Under the pieces are notes generated by a model. That model was not told the DNA's origin and searched no databases. It was given only the letters and a program-made list of their open reading frames with translations. From Candidatus Falkowbacteria bacterium LH_S3 (GTDB lineage Bacteria; Patescibacteriota; Patescibacteriia; Patescibacteriales; JAGXOH01), in NCBI GenBank assembly GCA_023659985.1, contig JAGXOH010000015.1, forward strand, positions 1 through 14,874: a stretch of DNA of 14,874 nt, in the 5' to 3' direction. The position numbers were made by a program, and so were the translations under genes. This document shows positions 1 to 5,498 of this stretch, in pieces; within the stretch, counting starts at the first letter, position 1, and every line of letters starts with the position of its first letter.

Positions 1-300
1 TAATGCCAAATGAAATCCAAAATCCAAATGACTAAATAATAAATAAAAAGTAAGAGGTAAAAAGTAAAAAGTAAGAAGGTAAGAAGTTTTAAGATTTAAG
101 TTGTAGTTTTTAGCTTTAAGTTTTTAGCTTTAAGTTTTGACATTAGGATTTTGACATTTGGATTTTATTAAGTAGAAGTTTTGAGTTTTAAGTTGTAGTT
201 TTTAGCTTTAAGCTTTAAGTTTTGACATTTAGTCATTTGACATTCATTTGACATTAGGATTTTGTCATTTGGATTTTATTCCTTTTGACTTTTGTTTTAT
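1..300. repeat. Degenerate short-word spacer repeats (direct and inverted)
   Basis: No gene is visible here. A 23-nt word, aagttgtagtttttagcttt plus aag, occurs exactly at 98-120 and 190-212. A 31-nt unit beginning gacattaggatttt occurs at 139-169 and 250-280 with one difference. The word gtcatttggatttt at 264-277 is present as its exact reverse complement at 19-32, so the tract has inverted ends. Between them lies a purine run built from aaaagtaag-like words (45-85). The tract has no coding potential and no transposase; it looks like slippage- or recombination-grown spacer DNA. Similar word-repeat spacers seem familiar from Parcubacteria assemblies, but that is memory, not a search result. 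Confidence 0.7.
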
Positions 301-337
301 CTATGTGTTATTATTTTTTAGTCAAGCTTAGAGGGGC

Positions 338-367
338 TTGTTAAATTTTTAATATACAACATATAAT
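338..367 (+). promoter_or_regulatory. Sigma-70-type promoter for rpmB
   Basis: TTGTTA at 338-343 and a perfect TATAAT at 362-367 are separated by 18 nt. Transcription would start near 374 and give a leader of about 12 nt before the L28 start codon. The -35 box overlaps the right arm of a weak hairpin (caagc 323-327 with gcttg 336-340) followed by TTAAATTTTT, which could be a remnant terminator of the upstream transcript. AT-rich DNA makes chance matches common, so this is a prediction. Confidence 0.5.
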
Positions 368-385
368 AATTAATTTTGAAAATTT

Positions 386-559
386 ATGAGTAAAAGATGC
401 GATATTTGCAAGCGAGGCTCGCAAAAAGGGGCTCAAAGATCCCATTCCAATATTAAGACCCTAAGAAGGCAAAGTATAAATTTGCAAAGCAAAAAAATAA
501 ACGGAAAAAAATTATTGATTTGCACCAAGTGTCTAAAAACATTAAAAACTAAATTTTAG
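386..559 (+). CDS. rpmB: 50S ribosomal protein L28 (zinc-ribbon form)
   Basis: This 57-codon gene encodes large-subunit protein L28. The start is MSKRCDICKRGSQKGAQRSH, with the family's N-terminal pattern of a Cys pair (Cys5, Cys8), a glycine-rich turn and the R-S-H-S segment. A second Cys pair (Cys46, Cys49, CTKC) near the C terminus completes a four-cysteine zinc site, as in L28 proteins of the zinc-binding type. The protein is a little short for L28 (about 60-78 residues is usual) but shows no break. The ATG at 386 follows a predicted promoter and has no Shine-Dalgarno sequence. The stop is TAG, and the next gene begins only 8 nt downstream, so the two are probably cotranscribed. L28 beside the str cluster is not the E. 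coli arrangement (rpmB-rpmG). Confidence 0.9.
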   Translation: MSKRCDICKRGSQKGAQRSHSNIKTLRRQSINLQSKKINGKKLLICTKCLKTLKTKF

Positions 560-567
560 TTTATTTT

Positions 568-1257
568 ATGACTACTATGATGGTTTTTATAATTGCAGTG
601 CTTATAATGTCTGCTATCTTACATGAATATGCTCATGGCTGGGTGGCTTATAAATTAGGAGACTCCACGGCTAAAGATATGGGCAGGCTAACTTTAAATC
701 CCATACCACATTTGGATCCAATAGGATCTATTTTAGTTCCGTTGTTATTAGTTTTTTCCCCCTCCCCGGCAGTACTTGCTTGGGCAAAGCCAGTTCCTTA
801 TAATCCCTCTAATTTAGCAGATCCTGAATACGGAGATCTTAAAGTAGCTCTTGGAGGACCAGGAGCCAACTTTATTTTGGCTATTTTTTTTGGCTTAATG
901 TCCAGGTTGATTCCTTTGGCTTCTGGCTTAAAAGTGAGTTTGTTGCAAGCTTCTTTTTGGGAAGGTGATTTTATTCACGTAATCACCCAAATGCAGGGAT
1001 CATTATTGGTTTCCATATTTATAATGTCAATGGTGATTACTTTTATTAACCTTTTATTAATGGTGTTTAACCTTATTCCCATTCCTCCTTTAGATGGCTC
1101 TAAGGTGTTGATGACCTTTTTGCCTCATGAATGGAAAATGAAATTTAAAAGCATAGAGCCTTATGGTATTTTTATTGTTTTACTATTTGTGTTTTTAGGT
1201 TTAGCAAAATTTATATTTTTCTTTATATTTTTTTTAGCTAAATTATTGATCGCTTGA
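568..1257 (+). CDS. Site-2-protease-like M50 family membrane metalloprotease
   Basis: This 229-residue polytopic membrane protein has the zinc-protease signature HEYAH at residues 19-23 inside the first hydrophobic segment. A second motif, PPLDG at 173-177, supplies the third metal ligand, Asp176. The stretch GRLTLNPIPHLDPIGSILVP at 39-58 and WAKPVP at 72-77 are typical of the compact M50 subgroup without a PDZ domain. The family cleaves transmembrane segments within the bilayer; the substrate cannot be read from the sequence. Hydrophobic segments lie at roughly 4-22, 52-72, 98-116, 147-170 and 198-227. The start is uncertain among ATGs at 568, 577 and 580; 568 is used as the longest, 8 nt after rpmB. 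The 3' end contains a partial tandem duplication that runs across the TGA stop. The membrane-protein role is unrelated to its translation neighbours. Confidence 0.88.
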   Translation: MTTMMVFIIAVLIMSAILHEYAHGWVAYKLGDSTAKDMGRLTLNPIPHLDPIGSILVPLLLVFSPSPAVLAWAKPVPYNPSNLADPEYGDLKVALGGPGANFILAIFFGLMSRLIPLASGLKVSLLQASFWEGDFIHVITQMQGSLLVSIFIMSMVITFINLLLMVFNLIPIPPLDGSKVLMTFLPHEWKMKFKSIEPYGIFIVLLFVFLGLAKFIFFFIFFLAKLLIA

Positions 1258-1275
1258 TCGCTAAATTATTGATCG
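1237..1275. repeat. Tandem duplication across the M50 stop codon
   Basis: The 16-nt word gctaaattattgatcg occurs at 1237-1252 and again at 1260-1275, a period of 23 nt. The first copy encodes the last residues of the protease; the second lies beyond its TGA stop (1255-1257) and is closed in frame by another TGA at 1270-1272. It looks like a recent slippage or unequal-crossover event. Confidence 0.8.
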
Positions 1276-1351
1276 GATTTTAGGAAGCCTGAACTATTGA
1301 CTAATTTTGCATCTTTTGATAACTTAATATCAGCAAATATCAGCAGTGATT

Positions 1352-1403
1352 CTAAGTTGATAACCTTAGCATTTTGCCGATACGATATTCGGTAAATTTT
1401 TTT
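1352..1403 (+). terminator. Probable Rho-independent terminator after the M50 gene
   Basis: The main hairpin pairs tttgccga (1373-1380) with tcggtaaa (1389-1396). This gives eight base pairs including one G-U, an 8-nt loop, and then seven T residues at 1397-1403. A smaller hairpin sits just upstream (ctaagtt 1352-1358 with aa-c-cttag 1362-1369, one bulged C). The position fits ending the rpmB-M50 transcript before rpsL. It could instead be an attenuator in a long rpsL leader. Confidence 0.6.
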
Positions 1404-1455
1404 ATTTAATGATTATTTTGAAATAGTCAAATAATTTATTTATTTATTTTGAAAA

Positions 1456-1470
1456 ATATTCTAAGAATAT
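1456..1470. promoter_or_regulatory. Perfect 7-bp palindrome overlapping the rpsL start codon
   Basis: atattct (1456-1462) and agaatat (1464-1470) are exact reverse complements around one central A. The right arm contains the first two bases of the rpsL ATG. As RNA, a one-base loop cannot form, so only the outer pairs are available; as DNA it is a small symmetric site. No Shine-Dalgarno sequence is present in this leader. The function is unknown and a chance palindrome in AT-rich DNA is possible. Confidence 0.35.
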
Positions 1471-1894
1471 GCCAACAATTAATCAATTAATAAGAAAAGG
1501 GAGATTAGGGAGAAAAAAGAAAAGTTACACTCCCAAGTTAGCTTTGCATACGACATTGGATTCTTTGCACAGAAAAAAGAAGCATGACAAAAAGGGTGCT
1601 CCTTTTAAACAAGGGGTTTGTGTAAAAGTGGGAACTATGAGCCCTAAGAAACCTAACTCTGCGTTACGTAAAATTGCTCGTGTGCGGCTTACTAATGGAG
1701 AAGAGGTAACCGCTTACATTCCAGGCATCGGACACAATTTACAAGAACACTCTATTGTTCTTATGAAAGGAGGAAGAACCAAGGATCTTCCAGGTGTTAG
1801 ATATAAGATAGTCAGAGGCGTTTATGATGCCAAAGGAGTGGAAACTAGACAAAATAGCAGAAGTCTTTACGGTGCTAAAAAAGGGAAAAAATAA
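1469..1894 (+). CDS. rpsL: 30S ribosomal protein S12
   Basis: S12 sits at the decoding centre and controls tRNA selection. The 141-residue product opens MPTINQLIRKGR and carries the highly conserved PKKPNSALRK (59-68), YIPGIGHNLQEHS and GGRTKDLPGVRYK motifs. The lysines and the aspartate linked elsewhere to streptomycin response and methylthiolation are kept. The IPGIGHNLQEHS form resembles S12 of Gram-positive-type bacteria rather than E. coli. Residues about 14-45 form a lysine-rich, slightly expanded segment before the conserved core. It is the first gene of the str cluster. The leader is AT-rich with no Shine-Dalgarno sequence, and the stop is TAA. Confidence 0.97.
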   Translation: MPTINQLIRKGRLGRKKKSYTPKLALHTTLDSLHRKKKHDKKGAPFKQGVCVKVGTMSPKKPNSALRKIARVRLTNGEEVTAYIPGIGHNLQEHSIVLMKGGRTKDLPGVRYKIVRGVYDAKGVETRQNSRSLYGAKKGKK

Positions 1895-1943
1895 AAAGCC
1901 GTAAATAATATAAATATTTTGGTTTATTATAATCAAATTACCT

Positions 1944-1986
1944 CATTGTTAAGTTTTATTTCTTAGCAATGAAATAAAAGAGTAAC
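1944..1986 (+). promoter_or_regulatory. Two-state hairpin between rpsL and rpsG (candidate S7 autoregulatory site)
   Basis: Two stable hairpins compete for the same bases. Form 1 pairs cattgttaag (1944-1953) with cttagcaatg (1962-1971): ten pairs, one G-U, loop of 8. Form 2 pairs ttttatttc (1954-1962) with gaaataaaa (1971-1979): nine perfect pairs, loop of 8, extended by gtta (1948-1951) with taac (1983-1986). The loop of each form is an arm of the other. In E. coli, S7 represses its own translation by binding the rpsL-rpsG intercistronic RNA, which is the same location. A bare TATAAT at 1928-1933 lacks a -35 partner. Confidence 0.5.
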
Positions 1987-2004
1987 GAAATAATTTATTT
2001 TTTT

Positions 2005-2472
2005 ATGCGAGGAAAACAAGCTCCAGTAAAAGATATAGAAGGTGATGTTAAATATAATGATAAAAATGTCGCCAAATTAATAAACTATATCATGAAAGAT
2101 GGTAAAAAGTCTGTAGCTAGAAAAATTATCTACGAAGCTTTTGATGTTATTAAAAAGGAAACAAAACAAGACCCCAGACATATTTTTAATAAAGCTATGA
2201 AAAAAGTTTCTCCTTTGGTGGAAGTTAGAGGCAAGAGAGTGGGTGGTGCTAACTATCAAGTTCCTTTTCAAGTAAGAGGTAGAAGAAGATTTTTATTAGG
2301 ATGTAGATGGATTATAGAGAATGCAAAGAAGAGGAGTGATTATACTATGGCTGAAAAGTTGGCAAAAGAAATATTGGACGCTTCCCAGGGCGAAGGGGCA
2401 GCTGTCAAGAAAAGAGAAGAAGTTTATAAGCAAGCTGAGGCTAATAAGGCATTTGCTCATTTTGCTAAATAA
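2005..2472 (+). CDS. rpsG: 30S ribosomal protein S7
   Basis: S7 is a primary 16S rRNA binder that nucleates assembly of the small-subunit head and lines the mRNA exit channel. The 155-residue protein begins MRGKQAPVKDI and shows the family's helical pattern, including VEVRGKRVGGANYQVPFQV at about 73-91 and RRFLLGCRWII at about 93-103. The C-terminal ANKAFAHFAK is the usual S7 ending. Its length matches the family (about 155-156). It lies 110 nt after rpsL, and that spacer holds a two-state RNA structure. No Shine-Dalgarno sequence precedes the ATG; the leader ends in a T run. Confidence 0.97.
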   Translation: MRGKQAPVKDIEGDVKYNDKNVAKLINYIMKDGKKSVARKIIYEAFDVIKKETKQDPRHIFNKAMKKVSPLVEVRGKRVGGANYQVPFQVRGRRRFLLGCRWIIENAKKRSDYTMAEKLAKEILDASQGEGAAVKKREEVYKQAEANKAFAHFAK

Positions 2473-2484
2473 TTTTAAGTAGAG

Positions 2485-2512
2485 GAATCTATTTTTTAAA
2501 ATAGATTCTTTT
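2485..2512 (+). terminator. Rho-independent terminator between rpsG and fusA
   Basis: gaatctatttt (2485-2495) and aaaatagattc (2498-2508) are perfect 11-nt complements. The centre must open to form a loop, leaving about nine to ten pairs, and TTTTCTTT follows from 2509. It begins 13 nt after the rpsG stop. It suggests that at least part of fusA transcription starts separately, or that readthrough is partial. Confidence 0.6.
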
Positions 2513-2560
2513 CTTTACTAAATTTAAAAAATATCAACATATATTGAAATTAATAAAAAT

Positions 2561-2606
2561 TTTGAATTTATTCCGTTTTTTTCGGAGAAAAAAATTTGAA
2601 TTTATT
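2561..2606. repeat. Short direct repeat spanning the fusA start region
   Basis: tttgaatttatt occurs at 2561-2572 and 2595-2606, a period of 34 nt, flanked on the left by A-runs in both copies. The second copy contains the TTG codon at 2596 and the codons ahead of the family-consistent ATG at 2614, so the possible N-terminal extension of EF-G is built from duplicated spacer DNA. Between the copies, tccg (2572-2575) can pair with cgga (2583-2586). Confidence 0.6.
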
Positions 2607-2613
2607 AAAGTTT

Positions 2614-4692
2614 ATGGCAAGAGATTATCCATTGGAAAAAATTAGAAATATAGGAATCATGGCTCATATTGATGCCGGTAAAACCACTGCTACTGAGAGA
2701 GTGTTATTTTATACTGGTAAAAAACATAAGATTGGTGAAACTCATGAAGGTCAAGCGGAAATGGATTGGATGGAACAAGAGAAGGAAAGAGGAATCACTA
2801 TTACTTCAGCTGCTACCACCAATTTTTGGAAGGGCCATAAAATTAACATTATTGATACTCCTGGGCACGTAGATTTTACCGCTGAGGTAGAGAGAGCTTT
2901 GCGTGTTTTAGACGGTAGTATAGCTGTTTTTGACGGTGCTGCAGGAGTAGAGCCTCAATCAGAAACAGTATGGCATCAAGCCAGTAAATATAGCGTCCCT
3001 AGAATTTGTTTTATTAATAAAATGGATAAAATTGGAGCTGATTTTAATATGAGTGTTCAATCTATCAAAGATAGATTGACTAAGGATGCGGTGGTAATAA
3101 ATGTCCCCATAGGAACTGAAGATAGCTTACGAGGAGTTGTTGATTTATTTGAGAAAAAGGCTTATGAATTTAAGGGCAAATGGGGAGAGGAGATAAATGA
3201 AGTGGAAATACCTGAAGATATGAAAGAAGAAGTGGATAAGCTAAGAGATGAAATGGTGGAAAAAATAGCTGAATGCAATGAGGATTTAATGGAAAAATAT
3301 TTAAACAGTGAAGAGTTAACCATAGAAGAGTTAAAGAAGGGAATGAGAAAAGGGGTTATTTGTAATGAGATTTATCCTGTTTTAGGAGGAAGCGCCTTAC
3401 AAAACATTGGTGTGCAATTGATGCTAAATGCGGTTATTGATTTCTTGCCTTCTCCTTTGGATGTAATAGATATGGAAGGTATGAATCCTGATAATGAAGA
3501 AGAGATTATTAAGGTTCAAGCAGATGATAGCGTTCCTTTCGCTGGCTTGGCTTTTAAAGTGGTTACTGATCCTTATGTAGGTAAATTATGTTTTGTAAGA
3601 GTATATAGTGGAACCCTACAAAAAGGGAGTTATGTATTGAATGTATCTACTGGCAAAAAAGAAAGAATCGCTCGTTTAGTTAGAATGCATGCCAATCACA
3701 GAGAGGATGAGGATATTGTTTATGCAGGAGATATTATAGCTGTGGTAGGGGTTAAAGAAGTAACCACTGGAAACACTTTATGTGATAATTCAAGGCCTAT
3801 TATGTTGGAAAGCATGATATTCCCCACTCCTGTGATTAAAATCGCTATTGAACCGAAAAGTAAAGCTGATCAAGAAAAGATGAGCATAGCCTTGCAGAAG
3901 TTGGCTGAAGAAGATCCCACTTTTAAAGTAGAGTCAGATGAAGAAACCGGTCAGACCTTAATTTCCGGCATGGGAGAGCTGCATTTGAATATTATTATTG
4001 ATAGACTTAAGCGAGAATTTAAAGTGGACGCCAATATTGGTGAACCACAGGTTTCTTATAGAGAAACTATTAAAAAACAAGCTGAAGCCGAAGGTCAATA
4101 TATTAAACAATCAGGTGGTCGAGGTCAATATGGACATTGTTATTTAAGAATAGAACCATTAGAACAAGGTAGCGGTTTTGAATTTGCTAATAAGATAAAA
4201 GGTGGAGTTATCCCTCAGGAATACATACCAGCAGTGGAAAAGGGTGCTAAAGAAGCAATGGAAGACGGTGTATTGGTGGGCTATCCCATGGTTGACATTA
4301 AAGCCATTGTTTATGACGGTAGCTATCATGATGTTGATTCTTCAGAAGTAGCTTTTAAAATGGCTTCTGTGTTTGCTTTTAAAGAAGCTGTTCAAAAAGC
4401 TGACCCTGTATTATTAGAACCGATTATGAGTGTGGAAGTGGTTACTCCTGAAGAATATATGGGCAATGTAGTTGGAGATTTGAATTCCAGAAGAGGACAA
4501 GTCGGAGAAATGGGAGACAGATCCGGAGGTCTTAAAGTTATTTCTTCTAAGGTTCCTTTGTCAGAGATGTTTGGTTATGCAACTCAACTTCGTTCCATGA
4601 CCCAAGGCAGAGCTAATTATACTATGGAATTCTTGCACTACGATGAAGTTCCCAGAAATATCATGGAAAAAATTAGAGAAGCTAAAGGATGA
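2614..4692 (+). CDS. fusA: Elongation factor G
   Basis: EF-G is the GTPase that drives ribosomal translocation and, with the recycling factor, subunit splitting. From the ATG at 2614 the protein has 692 residues and starts MARDYPLEKIRNIGIMAHID, the family's standard N terminus. GTPase motifs are intact: P-loop AHIDAGKTT (17-25), switch I RGITI (59-63), DTPGH (81-85) and NKMD (135-138). The later domains follow without a break, including the SGGRGQYGH loop of domain IV. An in-frame TTG at 2596 would add six residues (MNLLKF); CGGAG at 2583-2587 is suitably spaced from it, but family alignment favours 2614. The gene ends TGA followed directly by TAA, so UGA reads as stop here. Confidence 0.96.
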   Translation: MARDYPLEKIRNIGIMAHIDAGKTTATERVLFYTGKKHKIGETHEGQAEMDWMEQEKERGITITSAATTNFWKGHKINIIDTPGHVDFTAEVERALRVLDGSIAVFDGAAGVEPQSETVWHQASKYSVPRICFINKMDKIGADFNMSVQSIKDRLTKDAVVINVPIGTEDSLRGVVDLFEKKAYEFKGKWGEEINEVEIPEDMKEEVDKLRDEMVEKIAECNEDLMEKYLNSEELTIEELKKGMRKGVICNEIYPVLGGSALQNIGVQLMLNAVIDFLPSPLDVIDMEGMNPDNEEEIIKVQADDSVPFAGLAFKVVTDPYVGKLCFVRVYSGTLQKGSYVLNVSTGKKERIARLVRMHANHREDEDIVYAGDIIAVVGVKEVTTGNTLCDNSRPIMLESMIFPTPVIKIAIEPKSKADQEKMSIALQKLAEEDPTFKVESDEETGQTLISGMGELHLNIIIDRLKREFKVDANIGEPQVSYRETIKKQAEAEGQYIKQSGGRGQYGHCYLRIEPLEQGSGFEFANKIKGGVIPQEYIPAVEKGAKEAMEDGVLVGYPMVDIKAIVYDGSYHDVDSSEVAFKMASVFAFKEAVQKADPVLLEPIMSVEVVTPEEYMGNVVGDLNSRRGQVGEMGDRSGGLKVISSKVPLSEMFGYATQLRSMTQGRANYTMEFLHYDEVPRNIMEKIREAKG

Positions 4693-4713
4693 TAAACATT
4701 TATAAACTCGGGT

Positions 4714-4742
4714 TTGACTAGAAGATATAATTAATATACAAT
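4714..4742 (+). promoter_or_regulatory. Sigma-70-type promoter after fusA
   Basis: TTGACT (4714-4719), a 17-nt spacer and TACAAT (4737-4742) form a near-consensus promoter. It lies in the 87-nt gap between fusA and the following unassigned gene. Transcription would begin near 4749 and could cover that gene and tuf. A second TATAAT at 4726-4731 lacks a matching -35 box. Confidence 0.55.
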
Positions 4743-4779
4743 ATCATACATATTTTCCTTTATTGATTTATTTTTTCTT

Positions 4780-5346
4780 ATGATGGATAAGTTATACAAA
4801 GCTTTGCAGATAGCTAAAATATCTGGAGATAAGGTAATTGTTGTAGATAGTGCCAATCCGGAGGTAGATGCTTTTGTTGTTATGGGGTTAAAAGATTATG
4901 AAGATATTATGTCAACCACAAATAAGGATAACCTAAATGTGAGAAACTTGACAGAAGAACAATTAATTGATAAGATTAACTGCGACATTGCATTATGGAA
5001 AAATGAAGATTTATCAAAAGATGTATTAGACGATGCAATTAAAAAAGAAAAGAATTTGGTAGATTTGGCAGATAAACAAGAAGAAAGTGAAGTTGTTGAA
5101 GAGAATATGTATTATTATCCAGACGAAAGTCTTTCAAAGGTATACGAGAGTAGCGGGCAAGAAGAACTAGAAGAGAATGAAGGTCATGGAGATCAAGAAT
5201 ACAAAGAAGAACATTCGGAATTTCAGGAAAAGGAAAGTTTATTTGAAAAATTTGCCAGAGAAGAAGAGAGGCAAAGAGAAAAAAGAAACCGTGGTTGGGA
5301 GATTCCCTTTGAGGTCAAAAAGAACGCGGATGAGATCCAAGAATAA
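4780..5346 (+). CDS. Unassigned acidic protein between EF-G and EF-Tu
   Basis: I do not recognise this 188-residue protein with certainty. Residues about 1-45 (starting MMDKLYKALQIAKISGDKVI) look like a small alpha/beta unit, ending in a VVMGLKDYEDIM segment. That recalls the N-terminal fold of Phd/YefM-type antitoxins, where a strand is followed by a D/E-Y-E helix; this is only a visual resemblance. Residues about 58-80 may form another helix. About 85-165 are strongly acidic and low in complexity, likely disordered or coiled. The end recovers order: FEKFAREEERQREKRNRGW, then WEIPFEVKKNADEI at 173-186. No signal peptide or membrane segment is visible. It has its own likely promoter and lies upstream of tuf, so a role connected with elongation factors or their regulation is conceivable but unproven. 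ATG codons at 4780 and 4783 are both possible starts. Confidence 0.75.
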   Translation: MMDKLYKALQIAKISGDKVIVVDSANPEVDAFVVMGLKDYEDIMSTTNKDNLNVRNLTEEQLIDKINCDIALWKNEDLSKDVLDDAIKKEKNLVDLADKQEESEVVEENMYYYPDESLSKVYESSGQEELEENEGHGDQEYKEEHSEFQEKESLFEKFAREEERQREKRNRGWEIPFEVKKNADEIQE

Positions 5347-5387
5347 ATAACAACAAGATAATAAATATAATTATAAAAAATAATAAA

Positions 5388-5487
5388 ACGGCACCCTTTC
5401 AAAATTCTATCTGAAGAAAACCTGAAATTTTATCACATTGTTATTTACTCTTTTGTTTTAAAAATAAGGGTAGAATTCAGGGGCCGT
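5388..5487 (+). promoter_or_regulatory. Long-range helix enclosing the tuf leader
   Basis: Bases 5388-5397 (acggcaccct) pair with 5479-5487 (aggggccgt), nine pairs with A5393 bulged. After a small internal loop, aattcta (5403-5409) pairs with tagaatt (5471-5477), seven more pairs, and two to three further pairs including G-U are possible inward. The helix closes a loop of about 60 nt, and its right strand ends 11 nt before the tuf ATG. The GC-rich outer stem stands out in this AT-rich gap. An AT-rich -10-like TATAAT at 5366-5371 lies just upstream without a clear -35. A role in controlling EF-Tu translation is an inference. Confidence 0.5.
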
Positions 5488-5498
5488 ATTTGAAAACC

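Noticed and set aside
1..385. A CRISPR array or a transposon end in the leading repeat tract
   Set aside because: Repeat units are of unequal length and spacing with no unique spacers of constant size, and no cas or transposase gene is present.
1255..1272. UGA recoded to an amino acid, as in Gracilibacteria/SR1
   Set aside because: UGA ends the M50 gene and fusA (TGA then TAA) at the expected protein ends, and no UGA lies inside any conserved gene in the window.
5490..5498. TTG at 5490 as the EF-Tu start
   Set aside because: It adds three residues that the family lacks; the ATG at 5499 gives the standard MAEKFERTKPH start.
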